64,000 nt of DNA from Mycobacterium angelicum (GCF_002086155.1 NZ_MVHE01000018.1:1-64000), one strand, 5' to 3'; shown: positions 12,987 through 22,640, counted from the stretch's first letter. Numbers and translations are program-made. Notes: generated from the letters alone by a model not told the origin.

Positions 12987-13847
12987 ATGACTGGGTCGAG
13001 CACGCCGGAGTCGCCAGCCTGTTACCGCCATTCCGGGCGGCGGACCTATGTCCGCTGCACCCGATGCGATCGGTATATCTGCGGGGAGTGCATGCGGGTC
13101 AGTCCCGTCGGCCACCAGTGCCCCGAGTGTGTGCGCGCCGGCGCCCAAACGGTTCGGCAGCCCCGCTCGCAGTTCGGTGCACCGCAGCGCTCCGGCAATC
13201 CGCTGGTCACCTATGTGCTGATCGCGGCGAACGTGGCGATGTTCGCGCTGCAGGTGACCGCGGGCGATCTGGAACGCCAACTCGCGTTGTGGCCACCGGC
13301 CGTCGCCGAGGGTGAGCTGTACCGGCTGGTGACCGCGGCGTTCCTGCACTACGGCGCCATGCATCTGCTGTTCAACATGTGGGCGTTGTATGTGGTGGGC
13401 CCGCCGCTGGAAATGTTGTTGGGGCACTTGCGGTTCGGCGCGCTGTATGCGCTCAGCGCGTTGGGCGGCTCGGTGCTGGTGTACCTGGTCTCGCCCCTCA
13501 ACACGGCGACAGCGGGGGCGTCCGGGGCGGTGTTCGGACTTTTCGCCGCCACCTTCGTGGTGGCCAAGCGGCTCAATCTTGACGTCCGCTGGGTGGTCGC
13601 GGTCATCGTGGTCAACTTGGCGTTCACCTTCGTCGCACCGCTGCTCAGCTCCCAATCGATCAGCTGGCAGGCACACGTCGGTGGGCTGATCACGGGCGCG
13701 CTGGTTACCGCGGGCTATGTCTACGCGCCTCGAGAGCGCCGCAACACGATCCAGGCGGCGGTAACGGTCGTGGTGTTGACGGCCTTCGTCGTACTGATCT
13801 CCTGGCGCACCACCGATCTGCTCGAGATGTTCGGTGGCGTCAGGTGA
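12987..13847 (+). CDS. Rhomboid-family intramembrane serine protease
   Basis: Corresponds to the rhomboid I recall as Rv0110. The N-terminus has a small Cys/His zinc-binding segment (CYRHSGRRTYVRCTRC, CGEC, HQCPEC). Six or so membrane helices follow. The catalytic serine is in GASGAVFG (near residue 178) and the catalytic histidine in HVGGLITG (near 230), so the dyad is intact. It cleaves membrane proteins within the bilayer; substrates are unknown. Its stop overlaps the GTG of the next gene (GTGA), so the two are coupled. Confidence 0.9.
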   Translation: MTGSSTPESPACYRHSGRRTYVRCTRCDRYICGECMRVSPVGHQCPECVRAGAQTVRQPRSQFGAPQRSGNPLVTYVLIAANVAMFALQVTAGDLERQLALWPPAVAEGELYRLVTAAFLHYGAMHLLFNMWALYVVGPPLEMLLGHLRFGALYALSALGGSVLVYLVSPLNTATAGASGAVFGLFAATFVVAKRLNLDVRWVVAVIVVNLAFTFVAPLLSSQSISWQAHVGGLITGALVTAGYVYAPRERRNTIQAAVTVVVLTAFVVLISWRTTDLLEMFGGVR

Positions 13848-14305
13848 GCTGGTGGATCGCACACGCCGAGCGGACCCTCAGCGAAGATGTGCCCGCGCCG
13901 CCGGATGCCGTCCGCGACTTCTATGTCGACCTGGACAACATCAAACTGGTGCACCCGCTGATCGTCTCCGTGGAAGTGCTGTCGCGCACCGAGACCGAGA
14001 CCGGCTGTCTGCAGAGCTACCGGGTGGTCGATCGAATCCCATTGGGACCGTTCACTATCCAGACGGCCTATCGGGCGCGAATCCAGGTTGAGCCGGCCGG
14101 TGAGGTGCAGACCGAGGCAGAGCAATCGCCGGGGGTGCGTCTTCGCGGAACCGTGACCTTCGCGCCGATCGACGGCGGCACCCGCGTCACCGAACAAATT
14201 CGCATCGCCGCGCCCCGGCCGCTGGCGGGGTTCACCGTCCGCGCGGCGGTCAAAGCGCACATCGCCATGCTGGCCGGTATCCGGCGTCACTTCGAATCGG
14301 GCTGA
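13844..14305 (+). CDS. SRPBCC (START-like) lipid/ligand-binding protein
   Basis: 153 residues, GTG start overlapping the rhomboid stop. The pattern is that of polyketide cyclase/dehydrase-like SRPBCC proteins: an opening strand, [21 protein letters not shown], a series of antiparallel strands, and a long C-terminal helix ([23 protein letters not shown]). Such proteins bind a hydrophobic ligand. Coupling to the rhomboid suggests a membrane-related role. Its 3' end overlaps the convergent SDR by 19 bases, which marks the left edge of the inserted catabolic island. Confidence 0.78.
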   Translation: MSWWIAHAERTLSEDVPAPPDAVRDFYVDLDNIKLVHPLIVSVEVLSRTETETGCLQSYRVVDRIPLGPFTIQTAYRARIQVEPAGEVQTEAEQSPGVRLRGTVTFAPIDGGTRVTEQIRIAAPRPLAGFTVRAAVKAHIAMLAGIRRHFESG

Positions 14306-15072
14306 GCCGTCCATGTTGCGGCCAGCGCGGCCTCGGAGAGGTATTTGGTCGAACTCCAGCCGCCGTCCACGACGATGGTCTGACCATTGATGAACTCGCC
14401 TGCGGGAGAACACAAGAACGCCACGGTATTGGCGACATCGTCGACCGTGCCCAGCCGTTGATGCGGTGTCATCTCTATGTTCATGCGGCGAAACCGCTCG
14501 TCTCGCAGGCGATCCTCGGTCATCGGTGTCTGAACGACGCCGGGAGCCACTGCGTTGCAGCGTATCCCGCGCGACCCGTATTGGCAGGCGATGTGGGTGG
14601 TAAGCGCCGTGAGCCCGCCTTTGGCCGCTGAGTAGGCGCCGCCGCGCAGGCCGCCCACGACGGCGAAGGTCGAGGTGATGTTGATAATGGCCGAGCCCGG
14701 CGGCATGTGCGGCAGCACTTCGCGCGCCAGCCGAAACGGCGCGCGCAGCATCAGATTCAGAAAGTAGTCCAGGGATTGGTCGTCGGTTTCGTGTAACGGT
14801 TTGGGACTGCCCACACCGGCGACGTTGACCAGAAAGTCGATATGACCCCAGCGATCCACCGCGGCGGCCACGATCTGTTCGGGGGCGTCGTCGTCGGTGA
14901 GATCGACCGCGTGGGTGGCCACCCGATCGGAGTCGTTGATCGTGCGCGCGAGTGCGGCCAGCTTGCCCTCGTCGCGTCCAGTCGCCAGCACCGCAATGCC
15001 CGTCTCGGCAAGTTTTGTGGCGCAACCGAAGCCGATGCCGCCGGTGGCTCCGGTGACGATCGCTACCTGCAT
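14287..15072 (-). CDS. SDR oxidoreductase of the catabolic island
   Basis: 261 residues. Classical SDR: GATGGIG at 8-14, NVAG near 87, and Tyr-Lys in AYSAAKGGL. The closing VDGGWSS is typical of FabG-like enzymes. One base separates its start from the upstream ligase stop, so it is last in the leftward operon of propeller protein, GntR, ligase and SDR. It probably oxidises an alcohol or 3-hydroxyacyl-CoA intermediate. Confidence 0.85.
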   Translation of the reverse strand: MQVAIVTGATGGIGFGCATKLAETGIAVLATGRDEGKLAALARTINDSDRVATHAVDLTDDDAPEQIVAAAVDRWGHIDFLVNVAGVGSPKPLHETDDQSLDYFLNLMLRAPFRLAREVLPHMPPGSAIINITSTFAVVGGLRGGAYSAAKGGLTALTTHIACQYGSRGIRCNAVAPGVVQTPMTEDRLRDERFRRMNIEMTPHQRLGTVDDVANTVAFLCSPAGEFINGQTIVVDGGWSSTKYLSEAALAATWTAQPDSK

Positions 15073-15073
15073 G

Positions 15074-16669
15074 TCATCGTTCCGCCTTCATCAGCTCCGC
15101 CTTGATCTGGTGCTTGAGGACCTTGCCCGCGTCGTTCTTCGGGAGTTCATCCCAGATAACCACCTGTTCGGGCACTTTGAAGCGCGCAACGCCCGCGGCT
15201 TCGAGGAAGCCGCGCAGGCTGGTGAGGTCCGGTCCGGTGTCGCCGGCGGGGACGACGACGGCGCATGCCCGTTCCCCGGTGCGATCGTCGGGCAGTCCGA
15301 CGACGGCGATCTCGGCGATCGCGGGATGACCGGCCAGCAGGTCTTCGATCTCCTTGGGCGAGATGTTCTCGCCGTTGCGGATGATGATGTCCTTGGCGCG
15401 GCCGGTGACCACGAGGTACTCGTCGTCGATCCAGTGGCCGAGATCCCCGGTGCGGAAGTAGCCGTCGGCATCGAAGCAGTCGGCCTCGTCTTCGGGGTGT
15501 TGATAGCCGACCAGCATCTGCGGTCCGCGCACCCGGATTTCGCCGGCGACGAGTCTGACCTCGGCTATGCCGGGGCGGCCGTCTGTTTCGGCCGCGTGGC
15601 GGCGCGATTCCGGCGAGCCGACGGTGGTCACCGGTACTTCGGTCGATCCGTATACCCGGGTGACCGTGGCGGGCTCGAAATATGTTGCGGCCCTGCGGAT
15701 CAAGTCTGGCGACACGGACGCCCCGCCACACACGAACAGCTTCAGCTCGGGCAGCCTGGTCCCGTTGTGCTGCGCGGCGGCAAGCAGCTGCTCGAGAAAC
15801 GGCGTCGCGCCCGCGATGTGTGTGCACCGTTCGGCACTCATCAGCCGCACCGCGTCCTGGGCGTTCCAGCGATCCATCAATACCGCCGTGGTGCCGAGCA
15901 GCAACGGGCACTCGAACGCGTAGATGGAACCGCCGATGTGCGCGATCGGTGAGGCGACCAGAAATGTGTCGCCCTGTTCGACGCGCCAGTGCTCGCCGAT
16001 TTGGCGGATCAGCGCATGCATCGAATTGTGGGTGTGCAGTACGCCTTTGGGGCGACCGGTGGTGCCCGAGGTGTAGAGGATCATGCGCACCGCGTCGGGG
16101 TTGAGGGTGGGAAGTTCGGCGTTGCCGGGGTGCGCCAGCAATGACTGGAATGGCATCTGGTCGCCAGCGGGATCCCCGCGCACCACAACGACTTTCGGTG
16201 GCGACTCCAGCTGGGCGGTAACCCGATCCAGCATCGCGGGGTAGTCGTGCTGCCCGAAGAGTCCCGGCACGAAGATCGTCCGGGAGTCGGAGTCTTCGAG
16301 AATGAAACGCAGCTCGCGGTCGCGCAGGGAGGGCAGGATCGGGTTGGCCACCATGCCGGCCAGCGTCGTGGCCAGGTAGATCACCGCGGCTTCGTGCCAA
16401 TTGGGCAGCATGAACGACACCACGCTGGTCGGCGGGATGCGGGCGTGCAGGGCCTGCGCCAGCGTCGTCGCCTGTTGGTGCAGGGTCCGGCAGTCCAGCC
16501 GGTGCCGCGCGTCGATCAGCGCGACCCGCTGCGGTGTTTCCAGCGCGGCCTCGCGCAGCGCATCGGCCAGCGTGTCACCGACCCACCAGCCGTGCGCATA
16601 GGCGTCGGCGGCGCGCTCGGCGTCCCAGCGAACCCGACGTCCGTTGATCGACTTGGTACCTAAGCCCAT
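15074..16669 (-). CDS. Acyl-CoA ligase of the catabolic island
   Basis: 531 residues, AMP-dependent ligase. Motifs: [26 protein letters not shown], the TGDLGHW hinge, [22 protein letters not shown], and the C-terminal lysine in [10 protein letters not shown]. It resembles ligases for alicyclic or medium-chain acids more than long-chain FadDs, a judgement from memory. It would convert an acid released by ring opening into its CoA thioester. The stop is immediately followed by the SDR start. Confidence 0.87.
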   Translation of the reverse strand: MGLGTKSINGRRVRWDAERAADAYAHGWWVGDTLADALREAALETPQRVALIDARHRLDCRTLHQQATTLAQALHARIPPTSVVSFMLPNWHEAAVIYLATTLAGMVANPILPSLRDRELRFILEDSDSRTIFVPGLFGQHDYPAMLDRVTAQLESPPKVVVVRGDPAGDQMPFQSLLAHPGNAELPTLNPDAVRMILYTSGTTGRPKGVLHTHNSMHALIRQIGEHWRVEQGDTFLVASPIAHIGGSIYAFECPLLLGTTAVLMDRWNAQDAVRLMSAERCTHIAGATPFLEQLLAAAQHNGTRLPELKLFVCGGASVSPDLIRRAATYFEPATVTRVYGSTEVPVTTVGSPESRRHAAETDGRPGIAEVRLVAGEIRVRGPQMLVGYQHPEDEADCFDADGYFRTGDLGHWIDDEYLVVTGRAKDIIIRNGENISPKEIEDLLAGHPAIAEIAVVGLPDDRTGERACAVVVPAGDTGPDLTSLRGFLEAAGVARFKVPEQVVIWDELPKNDAGKVLKHQIKAELMKAER

Positions 16670-16694
16670 CCCGCTACTGGCCTTCGACCGATCG

Positions 16695-16753
16695 CCGAGC
16701 CTGCGTTTTTGCAGCGAAAGTTCGAGAAGGGGCCTGCAAAACTGCAGGCTCGG
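16695..16753 (-). terminator. Long inverted repeat after the GntR gene
   Basis: Positions 16695-16714 and 16734-16753 are a 20-bp inverted repeat with two mismatches and a 19-base loop. It lies just downstream of the GntR stop and upstream of the ligase on the minus strand. It could attenuate transcription within the operon or separate two units. A poly-T run in the stem weakens the pure terminator reading. Confidence 0.5.
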
Positions 16754-16776
16754 TGTTCGTCAGCGCGGGCAACACC

Positions 16777-17526
16777 TCAGCCACGTATCCGTCGCATCGT
16801 CATCGAATGCCGGAACCGGGAAGCCGGGTGGGTATTGACCGTGACCTGGGCGACCTGCCCGTCCGACGTGGTGTAGGTGCGTTGCACCTGCAGTGCGGGA
16901 GTTCCCGTTTCGACATCGAGGCCCTTAGCCAATACCGGTGAAATGAGTACCGCGGTGATTTCTTGTTGCACCTCAACGATACTCAGCCCGAAAAGGTCTT
17001 CGATCAGCGGAAAGATGGGCCCCTCGTGGCGCTGCAGCAGCCGGCCGACGGCCGCGAAGGCGCGGTTGATGTAGTACTCCGTGCGGCACAGCGCGGGCCC
17101 GCCGGGCTCGGTGTCGTCGGCTTGCCGAAATCCGCGCACGGTCAGCCACTGTTCACCGATGGCCAGGCCGGTTCGGGCCGCCGCCTCATCGTCGATGGCG
17201 ACCATGGCGACGGATTCGATCGCGAATCGGGTGCCGGTCGCGAACGCCAGCAGATCGTTGATCGACATCACGTGCTGAACGTAGGAGTCCGACGACGTCC
17301 GGGGAACCACCAGGGTTCCGGTTCGGGGTTTGGACGACACCAGGTTGTCGTCGCGCAGGCGCCGCAGCGCTTCCCGAATTGTGTAGCGGCTGACGGCAAA
17401 CCGTTCACATAGCTCGTGTTCGGTCGGCAGTTGCGATCCCACCGGATATACCCCGTCCACGATCTCCTTGCGCAGCGTGCGCGCGACCTGCAGATAGCGG
17501 TGATCGATCACTTTCTGTTCGGACAT
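16777..17526 (-). CDS. GntR/HutC-family transcriptional regulator
   Basis: 249 residues. The N-terminal winged helix is clear (LRKEIVDGVYPVGSQLPTE, then HELCERFAVSRYTIREALRR with the recognition helix and GTLVV wing). A C-terminal UTRA effector domain follows (VRGFRQAD..., YYINRAF, HEGPIFPLIEDLFGL, VQRTYTTSDGQVAQV). UTRA domains bind small metabolites. It sits 11 bases after the propeller gene in the leftward operon and is the probable repressor of both divergent operons, sensing a pathway intermediate. Confidence 0.88.
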   Translation of the reverse strand: MSEQKVIDHRYLQVARTLRKEIVDGVYPVGSQLPTEHELCERFAVSRYTIREALRRLRDDNLVSSKPRTGTLVVPRTSSDSYVQHVMSINDLLAFATGTRFAIESVAMVAIDDEAAARTGLAIGEQWLTVRGFRQADDTEPGGPALCRTEYYINRAFAAVGRLLQRHEGPIFPLIEDLFGLSIVEVQQEITAVLISPVLAKGLDVETGTPALQVQRTYTTSDGQVAQVTVNTHPASRFRHSMTMRRIRG

Positions 17527-17537
17527 GTTGGGGCCCT

Positions 17538-19106
17538 TCAGGTATCCCGGCGCAATGCCAGCACGCTGCCGTCGCCGTCGGCCGAGACGTACAACGTGCC
17601 GTCGGCCCCGGCGGCGATGCCGGCAAACGGCCCCTGCGGCCCCGAGAACGGCGGCATACCGCGCAGCGGCTTGGGGATGACGCCGGGCGGTGCGCCCACC
17701 GGCAGGTCGGCGGCGATGGTGCGCCGGACACCGGTCTGCAAATCGACCGCGACGAGTTCCTTGGCGCCGGCGTCGACGACGTAGATGGTGTCGTCGAGCA
17801 CGAGAATGCCTTGCGGGCGCTGCAAGTCGTCGATCAACGGGCCGGTGTCCAGCTTGCGCACCCGCCCGGCTTCGGAAACCAGGCAGGTTCCGTCATCGGT
17901 CAGTGCCACGCCGACGGGATCGTCGAGGCCCGAAGCCAGGACCTCGACAACGCCGTGCCGGATGGACAGCACCCGTCCGGTACCGAGTTCGGCCGTCACT
18001 ATGGTGCCGTCCGGTGCCACCGCAACTCCGTAAAGCTGGTCGAAACCTTCTGCAACCACTTCGCTTTCGTGAAGTCCCGGCCGGTAGCGCGCCACCTGCC
18101 CATTGGAGGTGGTCACCACGAACTCGCCGGCACCGGTTGCCGCGAGCCCGCGCAGAAACCCCGGATACCCTGGCGAGAACAACATTCCGGCGGTCTGTAG
18201 CAGGCCGCCTCCCAGGGCATAGAAGTACGTTCCGTCGGCGATATACAGGTTTCCGTCGCCGCCCACCGCCAGGTCCAGCGGCCAGTTCAACCCGCCCGCA
18301 AGAACAGTGCGCGATTGTCCATCGCTGAGGATTTCGGTGATCTCGCCGGTGAAATTGGAGACGAACAGCCGGTCGCCGACAAACGTCAGGTTGTCCAGAC
18401 CGGGATTCAGGCTTGCCAGGATGGTGCGCTCGCCAGTGCGGGGATCGATGCGCAGCACCTGGCCGCTGTGCACCTGTGTGGAGACGATGAAACCCGCGGA
18501 GTCGAACTTCACCGCATCCGGGACACCCAGGTCACCCGCGACGCGTTCCGGAAGGCCCCCCTCGGGGTCGATGCGCCAGATCTCGTTGGCGCCCATAACC
18601 GGGAAGTACAACAAGCCGTCCGGGCCGACCTCCATGGCGTTGGGCGACGGAACGTTTTCCAGCAACACCCGTGGCGCACCACCACCGCGGTCGAGCTCCA
18701 GCAGGCGCCCGCCCTCCCGGCATTCACCGATGAACAACCTGCCCTGGTGCACCGTGATGCCATTGGCCGACGGGACGTCGTCACGAATCACCCGGGTGAC
18801 ACCCGCGCGGTCGCGCACGCTCACCCGTCCGTCCATGACCTCGGTCGCGTACAGATTTCCGTCCGGATCGAAGGCGACGTCGTCGGGTGCGACGATCTCG
18901 CCACCCTTGGCACTGATCGTCTCCAGCCGGCCCGACTCGACGTCGAGTGCGCTGATCTGGCTGCCCGTGACCTGTGCGATGTAGATCCGGCCGTCCGGTC
19001 CGGTGCGTAAGCCGTTCGCGCCGAACAACCGGCTGGGTCCAACCGGGCGCGTCAGGCTCCAGCCTTCGGCGACGTTCGGCGGCCGCACCGGCGAGTAACG
19101 GGCCAT
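17538..19106 (-). CDS. SMP-30/NHL beta-propeller protein, probable lactonase
   Basis: About 522 residues from ATG 19106; GTG 19130 would add eight. It is built of repeated propeller blades with PDGxxY signatures (GPDGRIYIAQ, DPDGNLYATE, GPDGLLYFPV, GGDGNLYIAD, APDGTIV, GADGTLYVSA) and SMP-30-like NGIT and LDNLTF segments. There is no signal peptide, so it is cytosolic. Family members include gluconolactonase-type calcium-dependent lactonases. Next to a Baeyer-Villiger enzyme the likely job is opening the lactone. It is longer than ordinary SMP-30 proteins (about 300), so it may be a double propeller. Lactonase activity is inferred. Confidence 0.78.
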   Translation of the reverse strand: MARYSPVRPPNVAEGWSLTRPVGPSRLFGANGLRTGPDGRIYIAQVTGSQISALDVESGRLETISAKGGEIVAPDDVAFDPDGNLYATEVMDGRVSVRDRAGVTRVIRDDVPSANGITVHQGRLFIGECREGGRLLELDRGGGAPRVLLENVPSPNAMEVGPDGLLYFPVMGANEIWRIDPEGGLPERVAGDLGVPDAVKFDSAGFIVSTQVHSGQVLRIDPRTGERTILASLNPGLDNLTFVGDRLFVSNFTGEITEILSDGQSRTVLAGGLNWPLDLAVGGDGNLYIADGTYFYALGGGLLQTAGMLFSPGYPGFLRGLAATGAGEFVVTTSNGQVARYRPGLHESEVVAEGFDQLYGVAVAPDGTIVTAELGTGRVLSIRHGVVEVLASGLDDPVGVALTDDGTCLVSEAGRVRKLDTGPLIDDLQRPQGILVLDDTIYVVDAGAKELVAVDLQTGVRRTIAADLPVGAPPGVIPKPLRGMPPFSGPQGPFAGIAAGADGTLYVSADGDGSVLALRRDT

Positions 19107-19132
19107 CACGGCTCGGACGATAGCAATCACCT

Positions 19133-19146
19133 GCTGGTCCAGACAA
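19133..19146. promoter_or_regulatory. Candidate GntR/HutC operator
   Basis: GCTGGTCCAGACAA resembles the HutC-type consensus (CTGGTCTAGACCAG) on its left side and core. It lies in the divergent region between the propeller gene and the leader peptide. The right half is degenerate, so the call is weak. Confidence 0.35.
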
Positions 19147-19201
19147 TACTCAGCTGATGAAACCGCCCCGGCCTTGACGGGCCGGCCACCGTAGGAGAAT
19201 C

Positions 19202-19252
19202 ATGCTCTCTAATGAGTGCACGTCATTGCCTTGTCCGGACAAATTAGAATGA
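19202..19252 (+). CDS. 16-residue leader peptide upstream of the catabolic operon
   Basis: ATG at 19202 follows AGGAG (19193-19197), a better ribosome binding site than that of the next gene. The peptide reads MLSNECTSLPCPDKLE and its TGA overlaps the ATG of the SDR (ATGA). The SDR itself has no Shine-Dalgarno, so the leader probably delivers ribosomes to it by coupling. Two cysteines in a C-x4-C spacing could make it a cysteine-sensing uORF, which is speculative. Confidence 0.6.
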   Translation: MLSNECTSLPCPDKLE

Positions 19253-20106
19253 CTCGCGATCTGTTGGCCCTGGACGGGCGCATCGTGGTGGTCGCCGGCG
19301 CGGCCGGCGGCGGCATTGGCACCACTGTGACGCGGATGCTTGCCCAGGCCGGAGCCACCGTGGTGGGGGTGAGCCGCGGTAAGGGCAATCTGGACGAGCA
19401 TCTCGGCCCGCTGATAGCCGACGGCCTGTCGGTACTGCCCGTTGCGGCCGATGTGTCGACCGACGACGGCGTACGCACCACCTTGGACGCCGTCCGCTGT
19501 GCCGACGGCGAACTGCATGGTCTGGTCAACGTCGCCGGCGGGGCCGACCCGTCCACGTGGATGCCGTCGACCCGGGTGGCGCGAGACGACTGGCGTGACC
19601 TGTTCACCCGAAATCTGGAGAGCGTCTTCTTCATGAGCCAGGCCGTGGCCGCCGAACTGAGATGCCGCAACAGTCCCGGCTCGATCGTCTCCGTCTCCTC
19701 GATCAGCGGGATGAACACCGCGCCGTTCCACATCGCCTACGGCACGGCCAAGGCCGCGATCGTCGCCATGACCCGCACGATGGCAGTTGAACTGGCGCAA
19801 GCCGACATTCGGGTCAACGCGGTTGCGCCCGGGGTGATCGAGACACCGGCGTCGCGCACCTACACCGACGAAGACCCCGAACGCGACCGGCGTGCCATCG
19901 CAATGGCACGGCGCGGCCGTCCCGAAGAAGTGGCCGGCGCCATCCTGTTCCTGCTCTCGGACCTGTCGAGCTATGTCACCGGACAGACGCTGTTGGTCGA
20001 CGGCGGCCTGAACCTCAAGTGGGGGCATCTGGGTGCGGACAACACCTCGTTGTTCCTCAAGGACGAGGACTTCCGGGCGGCCATCAAGCAGTGGGAAGGA
20101 GGATGA
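19249..20106 (+). CDS. SDR oxidoreductase, first enzyme gene of the plus-strand catabolic operon
   Basis: 285 residues from ATG 19249, which overlaps the stop of the leader peptide. Cofactor motif GAAGGGIG near residue 15, NVAG near 92, serine in VSSISG, and the Tyr-Lys pair in AYGTAKAAI. It ends in VDGGLNLKWGH plus a 30-residue tail. Likely NAD(P)-dependent oxidation of an alcohol produced by the adjacent Rieske oxygenase to the ketone used by the Baeyer-Villiger enzyme. Three bases separate it from the Rieske gene. Confidence 0.85.
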   Translation: MTRDLLALDGRIVVVAGAAGGGIGTTVTRMLAQAGATVVGVSRGKGNLDEHLGPLIADGLSVLPVAADVSTDDGVRTTLDAVRCADGELHGLVNVAGGADPSTWMPSTRVARDDWRDLFTRNLESVFFMSQAVAAELRCRNSPGSIVSVSSISGMNTAPFHIAYGTAKAAIVAMTRTMAVELAQADIRVNAVAPGVIETPASRTYTDEDPERDRRAIAMARRGRPEEVAGAILFLLSDLSSYVTGQTLLVDGGLNLKWGHLGADNTSLFLKDEDFRAAIKQWEGG

Positions 20107-20109
20107 AAT

Positions 20110-21471
20110 ATGGAAGCAGCTGACGAGCTGACCGCTCCGGTCACCATCGGAGTCGAGGCCTACCTCTCCGAGGATTACGCCCGCGCCGAACGAGACAAGC
20201 TGTGGCGCAAGGTGTGGCAGCAGGTGGGGCGCGTCGAAGATCTGCCCAAGGTAGGCAGCTACCTCACCTACGACATTCTCGACGACTCGATCGTGGTGGT
20301 GCGCACCGCCGACGACGCGTTCACGGCCCACCACAATGTCTGCATGCATCGAGGCCGACGGCTGGTGGATGTTCCGGACGGGGCCAAAAGCGCTTGCGGA
20401 CACAAGAAGTCGTTCGTGTGCGGGTTTCACGGCTGGACCTACGACCAGTACGGCGCCTGCATTCACATTCCCGAACAGCCCGACTGGCAAGGCGCGCTGA
20501 CGCCGGAGAACACCCATCTGGCACCGGTGCAGGTGGATACCTGGGGCGGCTGGATATGGATCAACATGGATCCCGCCGCCGAACCGTTGCGCGACTACCT
20601 CGAGCCCGCCGCCACCATGCTGGACCCCTTCCGGCTACAGGACATGCGGTGCAAATGGCGAAAGTGGCTGCATTTCCAGTGCAATTGGAAGGTCGCGATG
20701 GAGGCCTTCAACGAGACCTACCACGTCGCGACCACGCATCCGCAGTTCAACCAGTTCGGCAACTTTCGGGGCTGGGCGCACGCGCACGGGAAACACAGCA
20801 ACATCGGCTACGACGCGCCCAAGGACCTCGCAGAGACCAAGTCCAAGATCCGGTTGGGCACCGGCGCCGACCCTCGGGTCTCGACCGCCGAAATGCAGCT
20901 CTACACGCTGGAGGAAACCAACGCAACCACCACCGGGACCCTGGTGGAAGCGGCGCGCCGACTGGTCGACGAACTTCCCGAAGACGCGCCCGCCGACAAG
21001 GTGCTCGAACACTGGCTGACGTCGGCGCGCCGCGACGACGCCGCCCGCGGCGTCGTGTGGCCCACGATCGATCCCGAACATCTGGCCAACAGCGGTACCG
21101 CGTGGCAGATCTTCCCCAACTTCCAGATCGGTCAGGGCCTGACCACCGCGCTGTGCTACAGCGCCCGCCCGCACGGCTACGACCCCGACCGGTGCATCTT
21201 CGAAGCCGCCTGCTACGAGCTGTACCCGAAAGGTGAAGAGCCGCAAACCGAATGGGAGTACGCGCCGCCCGACGACCCAAACTGGCGCAGCGTGCTGCCG
21301 CAGGACTTCTCCAACATGGCCGCCGTTCAGCAGGGCATGAAGTCACTCGGCTTTCCGGGTCCCAAACCCAACCCCTACATGGAACGCAGCACCGCCAACC
21401 TGCACCGCAACCTCGCCAAGTACATGGGGACCGGGGCGCCCCGCCAACTAGCAACGGAGTTAGAACGATGA
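20110..21471 (+). CDS. Rieske non-heme iron oxygenase, alpha subunit
   Basis: 453 residues. The Rieske [2Fe-2S] ligands are C78-x-H80 and C104-x2-H107; the 23-residue gap is longer than the usual 15-17. The mononuclear iron site is in EAFNETYHVATTH, giving H205 and H210, with Glu202 where naphthalene dioxygenase has the bridging Asp. The C-terminal SRPBCC domain has conserved aromatic segments. It would hydroxylate the substrate ring or side chain with O2 and NADH. No ferredoxin or reductase gene is in this operon, so it must borrow electron donors. The stop overlaps the next start. Confidence 0.9.
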   Translation: MEAADELTAPVTIGVEAYLSEDYARAERDKLWRKVWQQVGRVEDLPKVGSYLTYDILDDSIVVVRTADDAFTAHHNVCMHRGRRLVDVPDGAKSACGHKKSFVCGFHGWTYDQYGACIHIPEQPDWQGALTPENTHLAPVQVDTWGGWIWINMDPAAEPLRDYLEPAATMLDPFRLQDMRCKWRKWLHFQCNWKVAMEAFNETYHVATTHPQFNQFGNFRGWAHAHGKHSNIGYDAPKDLAETKSKIRLGTGADPRVSTAEMQLYTLEETNATTTGTLVEAARRLVDELPEDAPADKVLEHWLTSARRDDAARGVVWPTIDPEHLANSGTAWQIFPNFQIGQGLTTALCYSARPHGYDPDRCIFEAACYELYPKGEEPQTEWEYAPPDDPNWRSVLPQDFSNMAAVQQGMKSLGFPGPKPNPYMERSTANLHRNLAKYMGTGAPRQLATELER

Positions 21472-22640
21472 AGGTCAACCTTGGGTTCGGAGCACACAAT
21501 TCCCACGACTGGGACCGCGTGCTGGCCGGGGATTTCAGCCAGCCGCCCGCCACCCCCGACTGGGAGTGCGTGCAGGCCACGCTCGCGATCGCCGATCTGG
21601 CCGAACCGCTCGGATTCGACGGCATCTGGATGCCCGAGCACTGCGGTACCCCGTATGGCATGACGCCCAATCCGATTCAGGCGCTGAGCTATTTCGCCGG
21701 CCGGACCGAGCGCGTCAGCCTGGGTACCTTCGTGGTCGTCGCGCCGTGGTGGCATCCCGTCCGGCTAGCGCACCAGATCGCCTACCTCGACATCCTGTCG
21801 AATGGCCGCTACACGACGATCGGCATCGGGCGTGGCGTATCGAAGGGCGAATTCGACGCCGTCGGCGTACCGCGCGAGGAAAGCCGGCAGCGGTTCAACG
21901 AAACCCTGGACATCCTGCAGCTGGCGTTGTCCGGAGAACGGTTCGCCTACGAGGGCGAGATCTTCACGGTTCCCGAGATGTCGCTTCGCCCGGAACCCCA
22001 GAGCAAGGACCTGTTTTCGCGCATCTACAGCTCCTCGTCGACCGCCGAGTCACTGGAGATCCTGGCGCGCCGCGGCTTGGTGCCACTCTTCGTGGGCAAC
22101 AAGCCGATCGAGGACGCCGGACGAGAAGTGCAGAAGGTGAACACCTTCCGCAAGGAGGAACGCCTGCCGCCCTGTCAGCCGAAGAACGTCATGTTCATGT
22201 ACTGCACCACCGGTGACCCCGGTAGGTCCGAGGAGTGGATCTGGACCGCCAACCGGGACGTGACGGTGCACTACGGATTTGCCGACGCGTCGAACTTCAA
22301 GGGCGTCAAGGGTTATGAAGCCTATGCCGCCCGCGAGGCCACCGCGACGGCGGTGCTGGCCTCATCGGTGACGGGCGACACCAAAGGACCGTCAAAGACG
22401 CCGGGCTATCACGCGTCCAACCTGCTGATCGGAACGCCGGAGGAGATCTTCAACCGGATCACGGCGGCCCAGGAAGCGTGCTCGTTCTGCGAGCTGACGA
22501 TCGTCCCGCAGTTCGGCACCATGCCGTACGAGGACGCGATGGCGAGCACCCAGCTGTTCGCCAAGGAGGTGCTGCCCGCCGTCCAGAAAATGTCGGCACC
22601 ACTGCACCCCGCGGCGTTGCCGGAAAACGCGCTGGCATGA
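21468..22640 (+). CDS. Luciferase-like (LLM class) flavin-dependent oxidoreductase
   Basis: 390 residues from the ATG overlapping the Rieske stop. TIM-barrel flavin enzyme: GFDGIWMPEHCG, LGTFVVVAPWWHPVRLAHQIAYLD in two consecutive strands, and GIGRGVSKGEFDAVG typical of the family. It probably uses FMNH2 or F420. In this operon it may be a second monooxygenase or a reductase on a cyclic intermediate. Its stop overlaps the BVMO start (ATGA), so stoichiometric expression is likely. Confidence 0.88.
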   Translation: MKVNLGFGAHNSHDWDRVLAGDFSQPPATPDWECVQATLAIADLAEPLGFDGIWMPEHCGTPYGMTPNPIQALSYFAGRTERVSLGTFVVVAPWWHPVRLAHQIAYLDILSNGRYTTIGIGRGVSKGEFDAVGVPREESRQRFNETLDILQLALSGERFAYEGEIFTVPEMSLRPEPQSKDLFSRIYSSSSTAESLEILARRGLVPLFVGNKPIEDAGREVQKVNTFRKEERLPPCQPKNVMFMYCTTGDPGRSEEWIWTANRDVTVHYGFADASNFKGVKGYEAYAAREATATAVLASSVTGDTKGPSKTPGYHASNLLIGTPEEIFNRITAAQEACSFCELTIVPQFGTMPYEDAMASTQLFAKEVLPAVQKMSAPLHPAALPENALA

